Notes under the pieces: generated by a model
Databases searched by the model: none
The model's input: only the letters and a program-made list of their open reading frames with translations
Told to the model about the DNA's origin: nothing
Assembly: GCA_040752215.1 (NCBI GenBank)
Contig: JBFMEX010000086.1
Coordinates: forward strand, 1 to 17,941
Source: JBFMEX01 sp040752215
Lineage (GTDB): Bacteria; Pseudomonadota; Alphaproteobacteria; Rhizobiales; Hyphomicrobiaceae
Length of the DNA stretch: 17,941 nt
Direction of reading: 5' to 3'
Program-made: the position numbers and the translations under genes
Part shown: piece by piece, positions 7,784 through 13,180 of the stretch
Layout: each line of letters opens with the position of its first letter
How positions within the stretch are numbered: position 1 is the stretch's first letter

Positions 7784-8662
7784 ATGACGCCGGATGTTGC
7801 CACCGACCGATCGGGCTCGCGCCCCCTGCTCAAGGCCTACGTGCTGATGTGGGCGATGGTCGGCATCGTCGCCCTGACCTACCTGGTGGTCCTGGTCGCG
7901 CGGCCGGAGCTGGTGACATTCGCTCCCGGCGACACGCCGATCGCACCACCTGAGTCGAACGAGGGACAGCGCGCGATGGCCAAGTCGCTGGCCGAGCTGC
8001 AGTCGTTGCGCGGCGGGCTGACCCAGGCCCAGCTCGACATTGCCAAGCTGAAAGCCGAACTCGACAACCAGGACGGCCAGGGCAAGCAGCTGGCGGAGCG
8101 GCTGACAGCGATCGAGGTTCGCCTCGCCGCGGCGAACGAGACCTCACCGAGCCGGGTCGCCGAGGCGAATCCGACGCGATCCGCCGAGCGCGAGCCGGAG
8201 CCGAGCGTAGCCGCAACAGGCGCCGAACCTCAGGGTGAGAAGGCGGCCAAGATACCCGCGGCGACGGTGACCGCGCCGAAGCGACACAACGGCAGCGCCA
8301 AGCCGGCGGGCGCGCTCGAGACCGCCAGCGTCGCGGCGCCCGCGAGGACCGCGATGGCGGACACGGCCTCGTTCGGCAACGTCGTGGTGAGCCCGGCCAA
8401 GCCGGCGATCGGCCTGAAGATTTCAAGCGGCCCCTCGATCGATGCCTTGCGACTGAGCTGGAGCCTGCTCGCCGAGCGCCACGGCGACGCGCTCAAGGAC
8501 CTCGCGCCGCGCTACCAGGAAGGCGCGGCCAATCCGGACGCGCCCTTCGAGCTGCTGGCCGGCCCGGTGGCGAATGCCGCCGACGCGAGACGCATCTGCA
8601 AGATGCTGCAGAAGCGCGGCGTCCCTTGCGACATCGGCGCATACTCCGGCAACGCGCTCTGA
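7784..8662 (+). CDS. Single-pass membrane protein with coiled coil and SPOR-like C-terminus
   Basis: With the start at 7784 this protein has 292 residues. A hydrophobic segment at about 16-39 (LLKAYVLMWAMVGIVALTYLVVLV) is a signal anchor; residues about 62-117 are rich in heptad-like Leu/Ala/Lys/Glu (SLAELQSLRGGLTQAQLDIAKLKAEL) and suggest a coiled coil; a Pro/Ala linker follows; the C-terminal 70 residues (APFELLAGPVANAADARRICKMLQKRGVPCDIG) resemble a SPOR fold, whose usual pattern is a strand, GP, helix and CKxLxxxGxxC. A periplasmic peptidoglycan-binding or septal role is inferred. The longer start at 7748 would place the 7751-7770 hairpin inside the coding region and has no ribosome-binding site, so 7784 is preferred. 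It is divergent from glmU. The true family was not identified with certainty. Confidence 0.75.
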   Translation: MTPDVATDRSGSRPLLKAYVLMWAMVGIVALTYLVVLVARPELVTFAPGDTPIAPPESNEGQRAMAKSLAELQSLRGGLTQAQLDIAKLKAELDNQDGQGKQLAERLTAIEVRLAAANETSPSRVAEANPTRSAEREPEPSVAATGAEPQGEKAAKIPAATVTAPKRHNGSAKPAGALETASVAAPARTAMADTASFGNVVVSPAKPAIGLKISSGPSIDALRLSWSLLAERHGDALKDLAPRYQEGAANPDAPFELLAGPVANAADARRICKMLQKRGVPCDIGAYSGNAL

Positions 8663-8692
8663 ACGGCTGCTCGATCCGCTGCCGCAAACGCA

Positions 8693-8719
8693 AAGCGGGC
8701 ACCTCTGTGGCGCCCGCTT
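8693..8719. terminator. Bidirectional terminator hairpin
   Basis: AAGCGGGC (8693-8700) and GCCCGCTT (8712-8719) form a perfect 8-bp stem with an 11-base loop, between two convergent genes (stops at 8662 and 8746). Read on the minus strand the stem is followed by a T-rich tract (TTTGCGTTTGC), so it fits termination of the DUF2892 transcript best, while also serving the plus-strand gene. Confidence 0.75.
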
Positions 8720-8745
8720 CGCAGGCGATCAGGCCGGCAGTCGGA

Positions 8746-8949
8746 TCAGGCCTTCTTGCCGCAGGTGTTGATGCCGAGCAGCGGATAGGCCGGGCAGAAC
8801 CCGATCAGCGCGGTGGCGATCGGAACGATGCCGATCCACCCCCACGGCGAGGCGGCGAACCCGGGCAGGAGGCCGAGCGCCCAGGCGATCAGGGCGGCGC
8901 CGACGATCAGGCGAAGCACGCGGTCGATGGTGCCGACGTTTGTGGTCAT
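8746..8949 (-). CDS. Small DUF2892 (YgaP-type) membrane protein
   Basis: A 67-residue protein with the DUF2892 pattern: N-terminal MTTNVGTIDRVLRLIVGAAL, two membrane segments (about 10-33 and 36-56, ALIAWALGLLPGF and WGWIGIVPIATALIGFCPAY) and the conserved end CPAYPLLGINTCGKK with two cysteines. In other proteins this domain forms the membrane part of YgaP, attached to a rhodanese sulfurtransferase; stand-alone copies are common and often found near sulfur-handling or redox genes, but their biochemical role is not settled. A clear ribosome-binding site GGGAG lies 6 bases before ATG 8949. A Crp-type site lies 82 bp upstream, and the gene directly follows a Crp/Fnr regulator, so control by that regulator is inferred. 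Confidence 0.88.
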   Translation of the reverse strand: MTTNVGTIDRVLRLIVGAALIAWALGLLPGFAASPWGWIGIVPIATALIGFCPAYPLLGINTCGKKA

Positions 8950-9031
8950 GTGGAACTCCCGAGATGTGCCGCGCCGGTCTGCGCGGGAGACTTTCGATCG
9001 TTCATCGCTAGCGCAATCGCCGGCGGCCGTC

Positions 9032-9047
9032 CGTGACCACCATCACA
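9032..9047. promoter_or_regulatory. Candidate Crp/Fnr-type operator before DUF2892 gene
   Basis: The 16 bp read CGTGA-N6-TCACA on the plus strand, i.e. TGTGA-N6-TCACG toward the DUF2892 gene: 9 of 10 half-site positions match the Crp consensus TGTGA-N6-TCACA. It lies in the 111-bp gap between the end of the Crp/Fnr gene (9061) and the DUF2892 start (8949), centred about 90 bp before that start, a position suited to class I or II activation. Confidence 0.6.
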
Positions 9048-9060
9048 GATCCGGCGTCGC

Positions 9061-9744
9061 TCAGGCGGTGCCGTGCGCGAGGCCCTTGAGCCGCGCCAGA
9101 TCGAGCACCTGAATGCGGCCGCGCTCGAGCCGCACCAGCCCCTCGCGCTCGAAGCCCTTGAGCCGGCGACTGACGACCTCGCGCACGGTGCCGATGTCGA
9201 GCGCCAGCTGCTGATGCGTCTCCTCGACGATCTGATGCCGGCTCGCGCGCTCGACCAGACAGGCGGCGAGGCGCGCCTCGGCATGGCGGAAAGCAAGCGC
9301 GTCGACGAGGCCGACGAGATCGTGGATGCGCCGCGTCTGCACCGCCAGCACCGTGTCGCGGAACGCCGGCGATGCGCCGAGCAGGTCGCGAAAGGCCTGC
9401 CGCCGGATCGCGCGACCGGCAATATCGGATTCGGCGATCCCCTCGGCCTGGAACACGTCCTCGCCCATCAGGCAGGCGATCGACATGACACAGGTGTCGC
9501 CGGGTGCGACGCGGTAGAGCTGGATTTCGCGCCCCTGCTCGGACACGATCCGGACACGCACGCTGCCGCGTGACAGCAGCACCAGCTCCTCGCACGGCTC
9601 GCCGGCCTGGAACAGGACCATGCCGGCGGGGGCAGCGACCGGCCGCGAGCGCTCGCGCAGGATCGCGCGCGCAACGTCGTCGAGGCCGGGGATGCCGGCA
9701 ATGTCGGCGTCGGTCGATGGCATCGCGCTCTCACGCCTTGGCAT
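9061..9744 (-). CDS. Crp/Fnr family transcriptional regulator
   Basis: This 227-residue protein has the two-domain Crp/Fnr layout: an N-terminal cyclic-nucleotide-type beta-roll (about 15-125, with GMVLFQAGEPCEELVLLSRG and LYRVAPGDTCVMSIACLMGE), a dimer helix (about 128-160) and a C-terminal winged helix with recognition helix TVREVVSRRLKGFE (186-200). It has no FNR-type N-terminal cysteine cluster; its cysteines are C51, C85, C91 and C162, of which C85/C91 could be a redox or thiol sensor (inference). Recognition residues R188, E189 and R193 parallel the R-E-x-x-x-R of CRP, fitting a TGTGA half-site, while S192 recalls FNR. It sits 36 bp after the zinc peptidase gene and just upstream of the DUF2892 gene and its operator. 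ATG at 9723 is an alternative start. Confidence 0.93.
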   Translation of the reverse strand: MPRRESAMPSTDADIAGIPGLDDVARAILRERSRPVAAPAGMVLFQAGEPCEELVLLSRGSVRVRIVSEQGREIQLYRVAPGDTCVMSIACLMGEDVFQAEGIAESDIAGRAIRRQAFRDLLGASPAFRDTVLAVQTRRIHDLVGLVDALAFRHAEARLAACLVERASRHQIVEETHQQLALDIGTVREVVSRRLKGFEREGLVRLERGRIQVLDLARLKGLAHGTA

Positions 9745-9780
9745 GCGGACGCCGCTCGCCGGCGCCCAACCCGCCTCCGC

Positions 9781-10776
9781 TCAGAGATCGGAGGTGTTGA
9801 ATGTATCGCAGCTCTGCATGCGACCGCTCTCGAAGCCGCGGGTGAACCAGCGCACGCGCTGGGCCGACGAGCCGTGGGTGAAGGCATCCGGCACCACGTG
9901 ACCCTGCGTGCGGCGCTGGATCATGTCGTCGCCGATCGCGCTCGCCGCGTTCAATCCTTCCTCGATATCGCCGGACTGCAAGCGGTTGTTGAGCTGATGG
10001 TTCACGTTGGCCCACACGCCGGCGAGGCAGTCGGCCTGCAGCTCCATGCGCACCTGCAGCGCGTTCGCCTCGCGCTCCGACATGCGACCCTTGAGGCTCT
10101 GCACCTTGTCGGCGATGCCGAGCAGCGCCTGCACGTGATGGCCGACCTCGTGCGCGATGACGTAGGCCTGGGCGAAGTCGCCCGGCGCCTTGAAGCGCCG
10201 CTTCAGCTCCTCGTAGAATACGAGGTCGATGTAGATCTTCTGGTCGAGAGGGCAATAGAACGGCCCCATCTGGGACATGCCGACCCCGCATGCGGTTCGC
10301 GTGCCGCCGGAGAACAGCACCAGCTGCGGCTCCTTGTACTCGCGGCCGAAGGACTTGAACTGGCGCTTCCAGACGTCCTCGGTGTCGGCGAGCACGCGGC
10401 TGACGAACACCTTCATCTCGTCCTGACCGGCAGACCGGCCGCTCGGTGATCCGCCCGGCGCCCCGCCGCGCTGGCCGTCGGGCAGACCCGGAATGTCGAA
10501 CGGCGAGCGCTGGCTCGTCGTCGGCCGCTCCATGCGCGGCAACTGCGGCACCTCCGAGTATTGGCCGCCGGGGCCGCCGGTCAGGATGTCGAGCGGATTG
10601 ATTCCGAAGAACAGCATGATCGCGCCGAGGATCAGAAGCGTGGTCAGGCTGAAGCCGCCGCCGCCGATCGGGATCTGGATGCCGCCGCCCGGAAACGGGA
10701 ATCCGCCCCTGCCCCCACCCTGGCCGCGGCGATCCTCGACGTTGCTGCTCTCTCGGTCACGCTCGTCGTAGCGCAT
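9781..10776 (-). CDS. Neutral zinc metallopeptidase, YpfJ family
   Basis: The 331-residue protein matches the YpfJ / 'putative neutral zinc metallopeptidase' family: a Gly/Arg-rich cytosolic N-terminus (1-40), one membrane segment (about 43-58, LTTLLILGAIMLFFG), a linker, and a catalytic domain with FSGGTRTACGVGMSQMGPFYCP, YIDLVFYEEL, the HEXXH zinc site HEVGHH (209-214) and a probable third ligand E245 in MELQADCLAG. The active domain is predicted outside the membrane; substrates are unknown. The frame stays open upstream to 11538, but that part is antisense-phase sequence inside the malonyl-CoA decarboxylase gene; MRYDERDRES (ATG 10776) is the family-typical start. No strong Shine-Dalgarno is seen; the only purine-rich stretch (GGCGAGAC) can pair with a distant GTCTCGCC in the leader. 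Confidence 0.93.
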   Translation of the reverse strand: MRYDERDRESSNVEDRRGQGGGRGGFPFPGGGIQIPIGGGGFSLTTLLILGAIMLFFGINPLDILTGGPGGQYSEVPQLPRMERPTTSQRSPFDIPGLPDGQRGGAPGGSPSGRSAGQDEMKVFVSRVLADTEDVWKRQFKSFGREYKEPQLVLFSGGTRTACGVGMSQMGPFYCPLDQKIYIDLVFYEELKRRFKAPGDFAQAYVIAHEVGHHVQALLGIADKVQSLKGRMSEREANALQVRMELQADCLAGVWANVNHQLNNRLQSGDIEEGLNAASAIGDDMIQRRTQGHVVPDAFTHGSSAQRVRWFTRGFESGRMQSCDTFNTSDL

Positions 10777-10782
10777 CGTGTC

Positions 10783-10863
10783 GTCTCGCCTGATGAGGGT
10801 GTGGCGCCGCACGATGCGGCCGCGATGTCGGGGCCCATAGATGCACGCCGCCTCGGGCGAGAC
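10783..10863 (-). promoter_or_regulatory. Structured leader upstream of the zinc peptidase
   Basis: GTCTCGCC (10783-10790) and GGCGAGAC (10856-10863) are perfect 8-bp inverted repeats about 65 bp apart, enclosing a second hairpin GCCGCA-CGA-TGCGGC (10806-10820). In the minus-strand mRNA the arm nearest the ATG lies 6 bases before it. This could limit ribosome access, but may be chance in GC-rich DNA. Confidence 0.3.
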
Positions 10864-10907
10864 AAGGGCCGAGCAACGCTGGCGGAGCATGAGGCCGGCA
10901 CGTGCGC

Positions 10908-12335
10908 TCAGCGCCCGCGGCGGCGCTGGGTCGTCTCGTCGCCGCCGCCCCTGCCGGGCAGCGCCAGCCGGATCGGGGCGTCCGGCGCCGGCTTGGGCTT
11001 GGCCTGGGCTCTGAGCAACGCCCGCACCGCCTTGGAGGCGGCGATCGTGCCGTGGTTGGCGTAGGCCTCGTGATTGCGCTCGATCTCCTTCAGATCGTAG
11101 CGATAGTTGACCATCAGTCCGTGCGCCTCGCGGAGCCCCTTCTCCGAGGTATCGGCGAGCCAGTCTATACGCTCGAGCCGGGCGCCGTTGCCGAGGTGGA
11201 AGCGGGCCACCGGATCGACCGGCTGGCCGTCGCCCGAGCGCGCCTCGAGGAAGTAGTGGGCGGCCAGCGCCATCAGCGTCGCCTCGAGCCGGGCGCCGGG
11301 CTCGGCTGCCTGCTGGTGCCAATCTGGATCGCGCAGCGCTTTCAGCGCCGCCCGGTCGTCGTCGGCCAGGATGCCCTCGCTGTCGTCGGCGGCGAGCCGG
11401 TCGAGCCAGCGCGCAAAACTCGGCACCGGCGACAGCGTGACGAACGACTTGAGGCTCGGCATCTCGCGCACCAGATCCTCGATCACCTGCTTCAGCAAAA
11501 AGCTGCCGAACGAGATGCCCTTGAGGCCCTCCTGGCAATTGGAGATCGAGTAGAATACCGCCGTCCTCGGCTCGGCCGCCGGCTCGGCCTTGCGCGCCTC
11601 GTTCAGGACCGGGGCGATCGCCGTCGGCATCTCGCCCTGCAAGGCCACCTCAACGAAGATCAGCGGCTCGTCGATCAGCGAGGGATGGAAGAAGGCGAAG
11701 CAACGCCGGTCGGCGGGATCGAGCCGGCGGCGCAAGTCCTCCCAGCTCTCGATGCGGTGCACCGCCTCGTAGGCGATGATCTTCTCGAGGATCGACGCCG
11801 GAGTTTGCCAGTCGATCCGGCGCAGCACCAGGAAGCCGCGGTTGAACCATGAGGAGAGCAGATGCCGGATGTCGGAATCGACCACGTCGAGCGCGGGATC
11901 GTGGGCCATACGCAACAGGTCGCGGCGCATGGCGACGATCTCGGCGGTAGCGCCGGGGGCGAGGTTCAAGCGCCGGAAGAACTCCTGCAGCGGGCTCTCG
12001 ACGGCGCTGCGCAGCCGCGCGAGGCTCGCCTCGGTCGGCGCGGCGAGATAGACCCTCGCCGCATCCTCGACGACCGCCGCCTCGGGCTTCAGGACTGTCG
12101 CGATGTAGCGGAAGAACGCTCGCCGCTCGTCCGGTCCGAGCAGGCGGTAGTGCCGCAGCAGCTGGCGCGCGATAGCGACGCCCGAGGCCTCGCCGCGACC
12201 GCCCATCAGCGCATCGACCAGCGACTGAAGGCCGGTCTCGGGCTCGGCGCCGAACAGGCCCTTCGGCAGCAGCGAGCGTCCCTGCTCGGCGACCGTGTTC
12301 AACAGCTCCTGAAGGAATGAGACATTGAGCGCCAC
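10908..12335 (-). CDS. Malonyl-CoA decarboxylase
   Basis: Malonyl-CoA decarboxylase turns malonyl-CoA into acetyl-CoA and CO2, in malonate use or in controlling malonyl-CoA levels. The 475-residue protein has the N-terminal four-helix region (about 1-170, with SSWFNRGFLVLRRIDWQTPA) and the GNAT-like catalytic domain with FYSISNCQEGLKGISFGSFL (261-280, catalytic Ser region) and FHLGNGA (379-385), where H380 corresponds to the catalytic His of the human enzyme. DRRCFAFFHPSLIDEPLIFVEVAL is also typical. The C-terminus is a basic, proline-rich tail. The start is GTG at 12335, backed by GGAGGT 7 bases upstream. No malonate transporter or malonyl-CoA synthetase gene is in the window. It is divergent from the papain-like gene and is the first gene of a four-gene minus-strand run. 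Confidence 0.96.
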   Translation of the reverse strand: MALNVSFLQELLNTVAEQGRSLLPKGLFGAEPETGLQSLVDALMGGRGEASGVAIARQLLRHYRLLGPDERRAFFRYIATVLKPEAAVVEDAARVYLAAPTEASLARLRSAVESPLQEFFRRLNLAPGATAEIVAMRRDLLRMAHDPALDVVDSDIRHLLSSWFNRGFLVLRRIDWQTPASILEKIIAYEAVHRIESWEDLRRRLDPADRRCFAFFHPSLIDEPLIFVEVALQGEMPTAIAPVLNEARKAEPAAEPRTAVFYSISNCQEGLKGISFGSFLLKQVIEDLVREMPSLKSFVTLSPVPSFARWLDRLAADDSEGILADDDRAALKALRDPDWHQQAAEPGARLEATLMALAAHYFLEARSGDGQPVDPVARFHLGNGARLERIDWLADTSEKGLREAHGLMVNYRYDLKEIERNHEAYANHGTIAASKAVRALLRAQAKPKPAPDAPIRLALPGRGGGDETTQRRRGR

Positions 12336-12342
12336 GAGGCCG

Positions 12343-12348
12343 ACCTCC
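12343..12348 (-). promoter_or_regulatory. Strong Shine-Dalgarno for GTG start of malonyl-CoA decarboxylase
   Basis: GGAGGT on the minus strand, 7 bases before GTG 12335. This is the best ribosome-binding site in the window and decides for the GTG, since no nearby ATG is in frame. Confidence 0.8.
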
Positions 12349-12419
12349 GTAAGCGGGTGAATGAGGACCTGCAGACGTGCGAGACTACCACGACCCCTCG
12401 CCCATTAGAGGGCAGGGCG

Positions 12420-12435
12420 TTAACGTTTCGTCAAC
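12420..12435 (+). promoter_or_regulatory. Possible CtrA-type box
   Basis: TTAA-CGTTTCG-TCAAC matches the alphaproteobacterial CtrA consensus TTAA-N7-TTAAC with one mismatch, in a locally AT-richer patch about 50 bp before ATG 12486. A GANTC site (GATTC, 12449-12453) lies close by. A single site can arise by chance, so this is a suggestion only. Confidence 0.35.
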
Positions 12436-12485
12436 CATTCGACCCGAGGATTCACCAACGCTTCGTCCCGGCTCCAGGCGCCGCA

Positions 12486-12980
12486 ATGGAACAGCTCCCC
12501 GTCCCGCGCACGACCTCCTCGCTCCGCGAGGTCGCCAACGACACCGGGCGGGTGGCATTCTGCGGGCCGTACGTGCTCTCCGCCATCACCGGCTTTCCGA
12601 TCAGCAAGGTCGAGGACGCGATCCGCGCCTACCGCGAGGTTCCGGCGGGCCGCAAACCGGTGATCAAAGGCACCTATTCGGAGGAGGTCGAAGCGGCGCT
12701 GGCCGCGTTCGGCTACCGGATGGACCTGAAGCAGAGCTTCATGCACCTGGAGCGCAAGGCGCGGCCGACGGTGTGGAGCTGGATGCAGAAGCCGCGCAAC
12801 GCCTGGGCGCACTACATTCTCGCCATCCACAAGGGCAAGGAGGGCCACTGGATCCTGATCAAGGGCGTCAAGATGTGCGACACCTACACCGAGGGCAAAT
12901 GGACCTTCGTCTGTGACGGCCCGCACCGCGGCGCGCGCATCATGGAGATCTTCGAGGTGCGCAAGGCGCTCGACGTGTGA
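12486..12980 (+). CDS. Hypothetical protein with papain-like Cys/His pattern
   Basis: This 164-residue protein was not recognised by name. It is cytosolic in appearance (no signal or membrane segment). VAFCGPYVLSAITG (23-36) resembles the nucleophile helix of papain-like (C39-type) cysteine peptidases, GHWILIKGVKMCDTYT (120-135) resembles the His-bearing strand with a following Asp; C26, H121 and D132 could form a triad. This is a pattern-based inference, and proteins of this look occur among phage and chromosomal hypotheticals. The frame remains open to a GTG at 12357, but that would leave only 21 bp to the divergent GTG of malonyl-CoA decarboxylase and cover the AT-richer promoter-like patch; ATG 12486 has AGG 8 bases upstream. 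It is followed by three tandem hairpin repeats. Confidence 0.72.
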   Translation: MEQLPVPRTTSSLREVANDTGRVAFCGPYVLSAITGFPISKVEDAIRAYREVPAGRKPVIKGTYSEEVEAALAAFGYRMDLKQSFMHLERKARPTVWSWMQKPRNAWAHYILAIHKGKEGHWILIKGVKMCDTYTEGKWTFVCDGPHRGARIMEIFEVRKALDV

Positions 12981-13019
12981 AGCCGCCGCACGAAAGTGTA
13001 GACCAACGTCTCCGCTTGC

Positions 13020-13074
13020 CGCGTGTGGCGGCCGGCTCTCGGAACGAGAGTCGCCACACGCGATCGAAGACACC
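13020..13074. repeat. Tandem hairpin repeat, unit 1
   Basis: A 55-bp unit. Outer arms GCGTGTGGCG (13021-13030) and CGCCACACGC (13052-13061) pair perfectly; the inner stem CTCTCG (13036-13041) and CGAGAG (13045-13050) closes a GAA loop, with a 5/1 internal bulge between the stems. A 14-bp spacer follows. Confidence 0.9.
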
Positions 13075-13129
13075 CGCGTGTGGCGGCCGGCTCTTGGAAC
13101 GAGAGTCGCCACACGCAATCGAAGATCCC
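13075..13129. repeat. Tandem hairpin repeat, unit 2
   Basis: Same 55-bp unit with a few changes. Outer arms at 13076-13085 and 13107-13116 are identical to unit 1. The inner stem is CTCTTG / CGAGAG, where the change keeps pairing as U-G in plus-strand RNA but would be an A-C mismatch in minus-strand RNA. Confidence 0.9.
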
Positions 13130-13180
13130 CGCGTGTGGCGAACGGCTCCCGCAATGGGAGTCGCCACCGCCATCAAATCA
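13130..13180. repeat. Tandem hairpin repeat, unit 3 (divergent, runs into citramalate synthase stop)
   Basis: Begins in the same 55-bp register (13131). The outer arm pairs with 13162-13170 leaving one bulged T; the inner stem is CTCCCG / TGGGAG with a CAA loop, including a full compensatory U-A to C-G exchange relative to unit 1. Its right end overlaps the stop codon of the minus-strand citramalate synthase gene (13178-13180). Confidence 0.85.

Noticed and set aside
10777..11538. 254-residue N-terminal extension of the zinc peptidase frame
   Set aside because: It lies in a different frame inside the malonyl-CoA decarboxylase gene; the peptidase start MRYDERDRES at 10776 is complete for its family.
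12420..13154. 244-residue minus-strand open frame spanning the papain-like gene and hairpin array
   Set aside because: Arg/His-rich translation that runs through the repeats; the plus-strand protein has coherent motifs and hydrophobic pattern.
13020..13180. CRISPR array
   Set aside because: The regular 55-bp period is entirely made of hairpin plus a near-identical 14-bp spacer; there are no unique spacers and no cas genes.
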